Shown in pieces: positions 1 to 6,018 of a DNA stretch of 16,649 nt; position 1 is the stretch's first letter, and every line of letters begins with the position of its first letter. Source of the DNA: Eubacterium sp. UBA3720 (GTDB lineage Bacteria > Bacillota > Clostridia > Lachnospirales > Lachnospiraceae); the NCBI GenBank assembly GCA_002371335.1, contig DFHP01000060.1, positions 1 to 16,649 on the forward strand. Reading direction: 5' to 3'. The notes beneath the pieces are model-generated. The model worked only from the letters and a program-made list of their open reading frames with translations, was not told the origin of the DNA and did no database searches. Made by a program: the position numbers and the translations under genes.

Positions 1-316
1 TGCTGAGGAACTGGCAGACGTTCTTGGCGGCGTTGTTGGCGGATCCCGTGCAGCTGTTGATTCAGGATGGCTTTCAGCAGATCATCAGGTTGGACAGACA
101 GGTAAGACAGTTCATCCGAAGATCTATGTAGCTCTTGGTATCTCCGGTGCTATTCAGCACAAAGCAGGAATGCAGGAGTCCGAGTGCATCATCGCTGTTA
201 ACAAGAATGAAGCGGCTCCTATTTTCGAGATCGCTGATTATGGTATCACAGGTGACCTTTTCAAGGTAACACCTCTCCTGATCGAGGCTATCAAAGCTGC
301 TAAAGCAGCAAAATAA
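1..316 (+). CDS. etfA: Electron transfer flavoprotein subunit alpha, C-terminal part (5' truncated by window)
   Basis: The reading frame begins at base 2 and ends with TAA at 314-316, giving about 104 C-terminal residues. It carries the hallmark FAD-binding segment of ETF alpha: GGSRAAVDSGW, then HQVGQTGKTVHPKIYVALGI and SGAIQHKAGM, and finally NKNEAAPIFEIADYGITGDLF. EtfA pairs with EtfB, binds FAD and passes electrons to or from acyl-CoA dehydrogenases. In anaerobic Clostridia it usually sits in a bcd-etfB-etfA cluster and takes part in electron bifurcation, but those neighbours lie outside the window, so that role is inferred. Codon use is strongly biased toward GCT/GCA alanine codons, as in highly expressed genes. 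A terminator follows 27 bases after the stop, so this is the last gene of its operon. Confidence 0.95.
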   Translation, partial: AEELADVLGGVVGGSRAAVDSGWLSADHQVGQTGKTVHPKIYVALGISGAIQHKAGMQESECIIAVNKNEAAPIFEIADYGITGDLFKVTPLLIEAIKAAKAAK

Positions 317-343
317 AATACCTCCGAAATAAATAGTTAAAAC

Positions 344-385
344 GGGCTGCCGCACTGAGTAATCGGTGCGGCAGTCTTTGTGTTT
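344..385 (+). terminator. Rho-independent terminator of the etfA operon
   Basis: A perfect 9-bp GC-rich stem, CTGCCGCAC at 347-355 with GTGCGGCAG at 366-374, encloses a 10-base loop and is followed by the T-rich run TCTTTGTGTTT. Its place just after etfA fits intrinsic termination. Confidence 0.85.
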
Positions 386-417
386 CACAGGGAATTTCAT
401 CAATTTCCTGCGAAACA
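381..417. repeat. Imperfect palindrome after the etfA terminator
   Basis: TGTTTC at 381-386 pairs with GAAACA at 412-417. Inside, CAGGGAATT at 388-396 pairs with AATTTCCTG at 402-410 (one G-T wobble) around the loop TCATC; one A/C mismatch separates the two arms. The result is a hairpin of about 15 bp in a gene-free stretch, directly abutting the terminator. It looks like an intergenic palindromic repeat unit, but no second copy is present in the window. Confidence 0.5.
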
Positions 418-516
418 AATCCTCCGGAGATGCACACGACGCACAGAGGAGGGCAGCTGCGCTGCAGTATGGCATCGCGCAAAGAATAAAATCTATATAA
501 AAAAGAGAGATGTATT

Positions 517-545
517 TTGCCATAACAGTATTTACGTGATAAGAT
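517..545 (+). promoter_or_regulatory. Candidate sigma-A promoter for the gmk-like/sortase pair
   Basis: TTGCCA at 517-522 (5 of 6 matches to TTGACA) lies 17 bases before TAAGAT at 540-545 (4 of 6 matches to TATAAT). It is the best-spaced pair upstream of the gene at 658 and implies a leader of about 105 nt. The weak -10 keeps confidence moderate. Confidence 0.4.
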
Positions 546-657
546 AGCAGAAGTGAAAATCCGGCTGAGGGGAAAATGATCATCCGGCGTGAGTTTTGAT
601 CCCCGCGGCAGATAAAGAGAGGGATCGTTCGGCCGCATTTTCCGAAAGGGAGAGATA

Positions 658-1269
658 ATGGGAAAAATTTTTTACATTATGGGAAAGAGTGCCAGCGGAA
701 AGGACCATTTTTACAGGTCGCTGCTGGAGAACAAGGATCTGGCGCTGAAACCATTTGTCATCTACACGACGCGGCCGATGCGCGAGGGTGAGGTAAACGG
801 CCGTGAATACTATTTTACCGATGAAAGGCATCTTGGCGAGCTGAGGGACGCCGGAAAAATCATAGAAGAACGGGTATATCATACGGTAAACGGTCCATGG
901 TATTATTTTACGGCCGATGACGGGAATATCGACCTTTCACAGGAGCGGGGGGAGAACTATCTGGCTATCGGAACGCCTGAATCATTCGTACCTCTCCGGC
1001 AGTATTTTGGAACGGAACGGACATTGCCGATTTATATAGAGACGGACGACGGGATACGTCTGGAGCGCGCCATGAAACGTGAAAAAAAGCAGGCAAACCC
1101 GGATTATGCGGAGATGTGCCGCCGCTTTCTTGCAGATACGGAGGATTTCTCGGAAGAAAATCTCGCCAGGGCAGGAATCACCGACCGCTTTCTGAATAAT
1201 GGGCTCTATGAAGACTGCCTGGAGGAAATAGCGGATTATGTCAGGACCCACACAGGCACAAAAACATGA
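658..1269 (+). CDS. Guanylate-kinase-like P-loop protein
   Basis: 203 residues, starting at ATG after the purine-rich site AAAGGGAGAG. The N-terminus has a P-loop, G9-K-S-A-S-G-K-D16, where true guanylate kinases have GxSGxGK(S/T). The GMP-binding region of the family follows: YTTRPMREGEVNGREYYF around residues 38-55. The length equals that of a normal Gmk. Gmk phosphorylates GMP to GDP with ATP in the cytoplasm. Here the P-loop Ser/Thr is replaced by Asp and the middle of the protein diverges, so it may be a paralog with altered activity rather than the essential Gmk, which may be encoded elsewhere. It lies 14 nt from the sortase gene (or 80 nt, depending on the sortase start) and is probably cotranscribed with it. 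Family membership is clear; the precise substrate is not. Confidence 0.8.
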   Translation: MGKIFYIMGKSASGKDHFYRSLLENKDLALKPFVIYTTRPMREGEVNGREYYFTDERHLGELRDAGKIIEERVYHTVNGPWYYFTADDGNIDLSQERGENYLAIGTPESFVPLRQYFGTERTLPIYIETDDGIRLERAMKREKKQANPDYAEMCRRFLADTEDFSEENLARAGITDRFLNNGLYEDCLEEIADYVRTHTGTKT

Positions 1270-1272
1270 AAC

Positions 1273-1277
1273 GGAGG
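1273..1277 (+). promoter_or_regulatory. Shine-Dalgarno that points to an ATT start for the sortase
   Basis: A perfect GGAGG lies 4 bases after the stop of the preceding gene. Six bases downstream, in the sortase frame, is ATT at 1284. No ATG, GTG or TTG in that frame occurs until TTG at 1350, which has no ribosome site. The TTG at 1280 is out of frame and only 2 bases from GGAGG. Confidence 0.5.
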
Positions 1278-1283
1278 ACTTGA

Positions 1284-2132
1284 ATTACGCGAAATGGAAC
1301 CAGGGACGGAGACTCGTTCCGCAAATCAGATTCACATGTTTTTACCAATTTGATCATTATTATCTGTCTGGGCGTGATGATTTTTGCAGGATATCATCTG
1401 GCGGGAATACTTTTGGAATACAAAGCCGGAACAGATGAGTATGATCAGCTGCGCGATTATACGGCGGCTGCGGAAGATGGTGCGGACGCGCCTGAAACAT
1501 CCACGGCGGAGGAAGCCGGAGACAATGGGGTACAGGAAAACGCATATTTCCCCACATCTTCTCTGGTAGTAGATTTTGCCGCGCTGCAGCAGATCAATCC
1601 GGATGTGATCGGATGGATAGAGATCGGTTCTCTTGATATCAGCTATCCGATCGTTCAGGGAGCAGATAATTCATATTATCTGCATCATACATTTCAGAAG
1701 CAATCCAACAGTTCCGGCGCGATCTTTATGGATTCGCAAAATGGCAGCGGTTTTCAGGACGCAAATACCATTATCTATGGGCACAACATGAAAAACGGTG
1801 CGATGTTCGGAAAACTAAAGCATTATACATCGAAAAATATCGTACAGCAGGAGCCTTATTTCTGGATTCATACGCCGGGAGCAGTATACACCTATCAGGC
1901 GTTCAGCGTTCATACGATATCGCCGGAAAGTGACGCGTACACTCTGTTTTTCGGAATTCCGGATCAGGCGTTTGCGGACTGGGCGGAGAAAATGGCGTCA
2001 GAGTCGGAAGTTTCCCTCGAAACGCCGGTGTTTGACTCCGGAAATAAGATCGTAACATTGTCCACATGTACATCGGACGGATCCGACAGGTACGTGGTCC
2101 ACGGAATACTCTGCGGCGTGGTAAACCGATGA
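1284..2132 (+). CDS. srtB: Class B sortase
   Basis: Class B sortases are membrane-anchored transpeptidases that attach sorted proteins to cell-wall peptide. Numbered from a TTG at 1350, the catalytic triad is visible as His145 (YGHNM), Cys240 (TLSTCTSDG) and Arg247 (DRYVVHG). The core begins near residue 84 (NPDVIGWIEI, then YPIVQG), also typical of the B class. One N-terminal membrane helix (IIIICLGVMIFAGYHLAGIL) is followed by an acidic linker. The start is uncertain. TTG 1350 has no Shine-Dalgarno and would begin directly in the membrane helix. ATT at 1284 has GGAGG at ideal spacing and adds 22 residues including R3, R7, R13 and K14, as expected for an N-in anchor, giving 282 residues. No sortase substrate with a sorting signal is visible nearby. 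Confidence 0.9.
   Translation: MTRNGTRDGDSFRKSDSHVFTNLIIIICLGVMIFAGYHLAGILLEYKAGTDEYDQLRDYTAAAEDGADAPETSTAEEAGDNGVQENAYFPTSSLVVDFAALQQINPDVIGWIEIGSLDISYPIVQGADNSYYLHHTFQKQSNSSGAIFMDSQNGSGFQDANTIIYGHNMKNGAMFGKLKHYTSKNIVQQEPYFWIHTPGAVYTYQAFSVHTISPESDAYTLFFGIPDQAFADWAEKMASESEVSLETPVFDSGNKIVTLSTCTSDGSDRYVVHGILCGVVNR
1296..1320 (+). repeat. REP-like 25-mer at the sortase N-terminus
   Basis: The unit begins GGAACCAGGGACGGAGAC and ends GTTCC, so its ends are mutually inverted (GGAAC/GTTCC). It matches units at 2141-2165 and, in reverse orientation, 2517-2543. It lies inside the sortase frame if translation starts at 1284. Confidence 0.65.
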
Positions 2133-2140
2133 ATTAAAAC

Positions 2141-2210
2141 GGAACCGGGGACGGAGACGAGTTTCATACTTCGATGAAGGAGTGAAATAAGTCTCCGTCC
2201 CCGATTTTAT
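2141..2210 (+). repeat. Inverted pair of REP-like units; probable terminator after the sortase
   Basis: CGGGGACGGAGAC at 2146-2158 is perfectly complementary to GTCTCCGTCCCCG at 2191-2203. Within the 32-nt loop, TTCAT 2163-2167 and ATGAA 2174-2178 form an inner stem. The left arm is preceded by GGAAC, as in the other REP-like units. The sequence ATTTTATATTT follows, so the 13-bp stem could also terminate transcription of the sortase gene. Confidence 0.7.
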
Positions 2211-2243
2211 ATTTCTATGTGTTGATGATCGGTAAAAGACGAT

Positions 2244-2337
2244 TCAACTCAGATGGGGAGTCGCCCCGCCTCTATAGGCGGTGGATATTGAATAAAACTT
2301 GACTTAGTGGAGGGTTTCAATCCCCCATCTGAGTTGA
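2244..2337. repeat. Structured element, copy 1 (about 94 nt)
   Basis: A 15-bp closing stem pairs 2244-2258 with 2323-2337 (core CAACTCAGAT with ATCTGAGTTG). Inside lie a GAGTC/GACTT helix (2258-2262 with 2301-2305), a CCGCC/GGCGG hairpin (2266-2270 with 2277-2281) and a TTTCAAT loop between G and C runs near 2312-2324. The same arrangement recurs at 6964-7054, with stem pairing conserved despite base changes. A conserved RNA or a small structured mobile repeat is possible; the strand of action is unknown. Confidence 0.65.
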
Positions 2338-2487
2338 GCCTCCGGCGGATCGAAGAGCTGCGCAGATTAAGAAGCACAAGTGCGCCGCGCAACTCGCGCG
2401 TGATCAGAGATCGCGAATTGAACTGTCGAAGCCCGGCATTGAAATAAATATATTGAAAGGCCCGTATTATATATCTGAGATATGCGT
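2338..2487. other. Gene-free stretch with small inverted repeats
   Basis: Nothing here can be called a gene. Short palindromes occur, such as GCACAAGTGC near 2376 and GATCAGAGATC near 2402. The sequence joins the structured element to the tandem REP-like units and may be eroded repeat DNA. Confidence 0.4.
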
Positions 2488-2545
2488 ATGGAACACATAA
2501 CCGTCCCCGATGCCACATGGAACACATCTCCGTCCCCGGTTCCGG
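2488..2545 (-). repeat. Tandem pair of REP-like units, 29-bp period
   Basis: ATGGAACACAT plus CCGTCCCCG recurs at 2488-2516 and 2517-2545. Read on the minus strand, the second unit is GGAACCGGGGACGGAGATGT followed by GTTCC, the same family as the units at 1296 and 2141. The pair abuts the holB promoter. Confidence 0.7.
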
Positions 2546-2550
2546 CGGGG

Positions 2551-2579
2551 TTGTGGGAATGGGTTTTGTGTGCTATACT
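2551..2579 (+). promoter_or_regulatory. Extended -10 promoter for the holB operon
   Basis: TATACT at 2574-2579 is preceded by TG at 2571-2572, an extended -10. A weak -35, TTGTGG at 2551-2556, lies at 17-bp spacing. The start of transcription is predicted near 2586, which coincides with an in-frame ATG (see findings). Confidence 0.6.
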
Positions 2580-2675
2580 GGCTTCATGCTTATTGTAGAT
2601 TATTATGCCCTGAAGGCTGTCGGGGAATCTGCAGAGGCGTTTTTTGAGTATGAAGACATATGGGAGGTGAGTCGT

Positions 2676-3680
2676 ATGCTGCAGGTCAATGAATGGAAAG
2701 GTTTTAATCGGGTGGTAGGTCATCAGCAGATCATAACACATTTGCAGAACGCCATAGCATCTGATACCGTTTCCAATGCATATATTTTTGGTGGTGAAGA
2801 CGGATCAGGAAAGAAGATGCTTGCCACTTTATATGCCATGGCCCTTGAATGCAGAGAGAAGGATCGTCCGTGTATGATGTGTTCTTCCTGCAAGAAAGCA
2901 TCCGACGGAAATCATCCGGATATCATATACGTAAAGCATGAAAAGCCAAACACGATCAGCGTCGACGACGTTCGCCGCCAGCTGGTTGACGATGTAGCTA
3001 TCCGTCCGTACGAAAGCAGGTATAAAATCTACATAATCGAGGATGCGGAAAAAATGACGACTCAGGCGCAGAACGCCATTCTGAAGACGATCGAAGAGCC
3101 GCCGGAGTACGTGGTCATTCTCCTGCTGACGACAAATCCGGAAGCGCTTCTTCCTACGATCCAATCCAGATGCGTCACTCTGAATCTCAGGCCGGTCAGA
3201 GACCGCCAGGTAAAAGAATTTCTCATGTCAAATCTTCACGTGCCGGACTACAAGGCGGATATTCTGACATCTTTTGCCCAGGGAAATGTGGGAAAAGCGA
3301 TAGAGGCGGCGAGATCACCGGAGTTTGAGGAAATGACGGAAAAAGCAATTCAGATCCTGAAATCCTACGGAAACAGAAACGTGGGCGAGGTGCTGGATGT
3401 GGTCCGCATGATGTCTGATGACAAACAGAACATTAACGAATATCTGGAATTCTTCTCCATGTGGTTCAGGGACGTTTTAATGTTTAAAGCGACCCGTGAG
3501 GTGGACAGCCTCATATTTAAAGACGAAATCAATGCGATCAGAAGCAGGGCGTCTGTCAGCTCATACGAAGGCCTTGAGAAAATTCTCGAAGCAATTGAGA
3601 AGGCGGAGCAGAGACTTCGTGCCAATGTCAATTTTGATCTGGTAATGGAACTCCTGTTTCTGACAATCAGGGAGAACTGA
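2676..3680 (+). CDS. holB: DNA polymerase III subunit delta' (clamp loader)
   Basis: 334 residues. The start is ATG 2676, with a strong GGGAGGTGA eight bases upstream. The delta' subunit is part of the clamp-loader complex that puts the sliding clamp onto primed DNA. Seen in the sequence: an AAA+ N-terminal module starting GFNRVVGHQQII; a P-loop G40-EDGSGKK47 with Lys in place of the usual Ser/Thr; a zinc module with Cys59, Cys66, Cys69 and Cys72 (spacing 6-2-2); NAILKTIEEPPEYVVILLLT; and the clamp-loader SRC signature in TIQSRCVTL. The C-terminal half fits the helical collar. The frame is open upstream to 2517 and contains ATG 2586 at the predicted transcription start, but the family usually begins near 2676. 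The gene is first in an operon with ricT, three bases between stop and next start. Confidence 0.93.
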   Translation: MLQVNEWKGFNRVVGHQQIITHLQNAIASDTVSNAYIFGGEDGSGKKMLATLYAMALECREKDRPCMMCSSCKKASDGNHPDIIYVKHEKPNTISVDDVRRQLVDDVAIRPYESRYKIYIIEDAEKMTTQAQNAILKTIEEPPEYVVILLLTTNPEALLPTIQSRCVTLNLRPVRDRQVKEFLMSNLHVPDYKADILTSFAQGNVGKAIEAARSPEFEEMTEKAIQILKSYGNRNVGEVLDVVRMMSDDKQNINEYLEFFSMWFRDVLMFKATREVDSLIFKDEINAIRSRASVSSYEGLEKILEAIEKAEQRLRANVNFDLVMELLFLTIREN

Positions 3681-3683
3681 TCA

Positions 3684-5222
3684 ATGATAAAAATAATTGG
3701 AGTCAGATTCCGGAACGCAGGAAAAATATACTATTTTTCCCCGGAATCTATGGAAATGAAGACGGGAGACAATGTCATCGTGGAGACCGCCAGAGGCATT
3801 GAATGCGGCAGAGTGGTGCTCCCGCCGTCGGAGGTGGATGAAAACCAGATCGTTCAGCCTCTCAAAAGCGTCATCCGCGTTGCAACGCCGGAGGATCTGG
3901 CCCACGCCGCAGAAAACAGACGGAAAGCAAAAGAAGCATTCTTCATATGTAAACAAAGGATCAGAAAGCATGATCTGGACATGAAGCTGATCGACGCTGA
4001 GTACACCTTTGATAACAAAAAAGCGCTTTTTTATTTTACCGCGGACGGACGTGTGGACTTCCGTGAGCTTATCAAGGATCTGGCGTCGGTGTTCAAGACC
4101 AGGATCGAACTCCGCCAGATCGGCGTCCGGGATGAGACAAAAATACTTGGAGGCTATGGCATCTGCGGCAGACCCCTTTGCTGCTCGGCGTACCTGTCGG
4201 ATTTTGCTCCCGTATCCATAAAGATGGCAAAAGAACAAAATCTGTCCTTGAATCCGACGAAAATATCCGGCGTATGCGGACGCCTCATGTGCTGTCTGAA
4301 AAACGAAGAAGAAACATATGAGTATCTGAACCGTAAAATGCCCAATGTAGGCGATACAGTCAAAGCTCCGGACGGCACGGTCGGAGAGATCATTTCCGTT
4401 GACATACTGAAACAGGAGGTCCGCGTCATCATACAGACGGAGGACGATAACAAAGAAGTAGAGAAATATCTCGCGGACGACCTCACCGTGATCGCCAGAA
4501 GGCGAAAGGGAAGAGGGAAAAAGCCTGTACAGGAACAGCCGATGACAGAGGTTGGCGAAGATGTGCTCCGTGAACTGGAGGATCAGACTGCAGAAGACTT
4601 AGAAAAGACGCGTTCACAGAACGAAAAAGACACAGAAAGAAAGTTCCGCGAAGCAAAGGGAATCACAGAACAGACAGGCATTTCGGATAAAGAGACAGAT
4701 GAAGAGAGACAGGACGTCGGAACGTCCGAAGCGTTCGAGGATGTGCCTTCGGAAACCGTAAATGTTGAAAATAACGGTGATAAAGGTGGAAAAATTTCCC
4801 GGCAGGGACGCAGAAACCGCGACCGCAAAGCCGGAAACGGAGCAAACAGTCAGGAGAACCGTGATAAGCACAAATCGGCAGAAGGAAACGAAGCATCCGA
4901 GGCACCGCAGAATAATCGCGCCAAAGGGAAAAAAGACCAGCGGCGGAGAAACGGACAGAATAAGCCGGCGAATTCGCCTTCCCGCAGGGAAAATCAGGGC
5001 AAAGATGACAGCCGCCGCGATTCGCGCAGGAACTCCGGAAACGGCGAAGACAGGAACAGGGAAATGAGATCCGGCGAAGATAACCGCGGGCAGAAAGAAA
5101 CCGCAAAAAAAGAGCGCGTCAAAGACGGCTCCGGAAATCGCAGGAATCATGGACGGGATCGGCGCGGAAGAGAAAGGGCGCCTAAAGAACAGGTAAAAGA
5201 TAATAATGCAGAGAACAAATGA
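3684..5222 (+). CDS. ricT: RicT/YaaT-type PSP1 domain protein with long disordered tail
   Basis: 512 residues; ATG follows the holB stop by three bases, with GGGAGAA upstream. Residues 1 to about 270 match the PSP1/YaaT family, including two cysteine clusters: Cys161, Cys166, Cys167 (YGICGRPLCCSAYL) and Cys198, Cys203, Cys204 (GVCGRLMCCLKNE). In Bacillus subtilis YaaT (RicT) works with RicA and RicF in an iron-sulfur complex that helps RNase Y mature mRNAs, and it has also been linked to sporulation and competence. Family proteins are usually under 300 residues. Here about 235 extra residues follow ARRRKGRGKK: first Glu/Asp/Thr-rich, then Arg/Lys/Asn/Gly/Asp-rich, with many RR and RD pairs and no hydrophobic core, so almost surely disordered and possibly RNA-binding. 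The last 17 bases overlap trmN6. Confidence 0.92.
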   Translation: MIKIIGVRFRNAGKIYYFSPESMEMKTGDNVIVETARGIECGRVVLPPSEVDENQIVQPLKSVIRVATPEDLAHAAENRRKAKEAFFICKQRIRKHDLDMKLIDAEYTFDNKKALFYFTADGRVDFRELIKDLASVFKTRIELRQIGVRDETKILGGYGICGRPLCCSAYLSDFAPVSIKMAKEQNLSLNPTKISGVCGRLMCCLKNEEETYEYLNRKMPNVGDTVKAPDGTVGEIISVDILKQEVRVIIQTEDDNKEVEKYLADDLTVIARRRKGRGKKPVQEQPMTEVGEDVLRELEDQTAEDLEKTRSQNEKDTERKFREAKGITEQTGISDKETDEERQDVGTSEAFEDVPSETVNVENNGDKGGKISRQGRRNRDRKAGNGANSQENRDKHKSAEGNEASEAPQNNRAKGKKDQRRRNGQNKPANSPSRRENQGKDDSRRDSRRNSGNGEDRNREMRSGEDNRGQKETAKKERVKDGSGNRRNHGRDRRGRERAPKEQVKDNNAENK

Positions 5223-5976
5223 TATTCTGCCCGATCCGGCTGTGCTGCGTGAAGGCGAACAGCTGGACGATCTGATGAATGGGTTTTATCTCATTCAGTC
5301 AGAAGCAAATTTTCGTTTTGGAATAGATGCGGTGCTTTTATCCGATTTCGTCAGAGCAAAGAAGAATGACAGGATCATTGATTTCGGATGCGGAAACGGG
5401 ATCATTCCGATACTTCTGGCAGCAAAGACGGAGTGCAGAGATATCATAGGGCTTGAGATCCAGGAATCAAGCGCGGAACTGGCCGGACGCAGCGTCAGGT
5501 TCAACCGCCTCGAAGACAGGATCAGCATCGTGACAGGAGACATCAGAGAGGCTGCACCGATATTCGGGGCGGCTTCTTTTGATATAGTGGTCAGCAATCC
5601 GCCGTACATGATCGGAAGTCACGGCCTGACCAACCCCGACAGGACCAAGGCCATAGCACGCCATGAAATACTGTGCACATTTGATGAACTTGCAGCAAAC
5701 GCGGCCGCCATCCTGAAGCCGAGGGGAAGACTTTTCCTGGTACACAGACCCTTCCGTCTGGCGGAAATCATCAGGACGCTGACAAACCATCATCTGGAGC
5801 CAAAAAGGATGCGCCTGGTCTACCCCTTCGTTGACAAAGAACCAAACATGGTGCTGATCGAAGCTGTCAGAGGAGGAAATTCCCGGCTGTCGGTAGAACC
5901 GCCCCTGATCGTTTATAAAGAACAGGGCGTCTACACTGACGAGATCGTTCAGATCTACGGCTGGAACCGCCGGTAA
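5206..5976 (+). CDS. trmN6: tRNA1(Val) adenine-37 N6-methyltransferase family (YabB/TrmN6)
   Basis: 256 residues; ATG 5206 lies inside the end of ricT, a 17-base overlap that suggests coupled translation. The ribosome site is weak (AGGT about 12 bases upstream), so coupling may matter. It is a class I SAM-dependent methyltransferase: FGIDAVLLSDF near residue 38, the SAM-binding loop D59-F-G-C-G-N-G65, an acidic residue ending the next strand (IGLEIQ) and the catalytic N131-P-P-Y134 of N6-adenine methylases. The closest known group methylates A37 of tRNA-Val, and the Bacillus homolog yabB occupies the same neighbourhood. Substrate is inferred from family and context. The gap to rsmI is 42 bases with no terminator. 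Confidence 0.88.
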   Translation: MQRTNDILPDPAVLREGEQLDDLMNGFYLIQSEANFRFGIDAVLLSDFVRAKKNDRIIDFGCGNGIIPILLAAKTECRDIIGLEIQESSAELAGRSVRFNRLEDRISIVTGDIREAAPIFGAASFDIVVSNPPYMIGSHGLTNPDRTKAIARHEILCTFDELAANAAAILKPRGRLFLVHRPFRLAEIIRTLTNHHLEPKRMRLVYPFVDKEPNMVLIEAVRGGNSRLSVEPPLIVYKEQGVYTDEIVQIYGWNRR

Positions 5977-6018
5977 ACGGCCTTCCGTGAATATATAACA
6001 GAAAAGGAAAAGACATCT

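Larger units (their letters stand above)
317..657. other. Intergenic region etfA to guanylate-kinase-like gene
   Basis: No supported gene lies here. The region holds the etfA terminator, the palindrome at 381-417, short inverted repeats between 421 and 490 (for example CCTCC/GGAGG and CAGC/GCTG), the candidate promoter at 517-545, and a short direct repeat of ATCCGGC followed by TGAG at about 559 and 582 in the presumed 5' UTR. A 19-codon frame at 430-489 has no ribosome site and was not called. Confidence 0.5.

Noticed and set aside
430..489. 19-codon frame after etfA
   Set aside because: No Shine-Dalgarno at a workable distance, and it lies among inverted repeats.
2488..2545. CRISPR array
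   Set aside because: Only two adjacent units of a 29-bp period with no spacers between them; they match dispersed REP-like units instead.
4614..5150. Minus-strand frames of 147-178 residues opposite the ricT tail
   Set aside because: They are complements of the low-complexity charged tail, giving Phe/Ser/Cys-rich nonsense; no ribosome site or family match.
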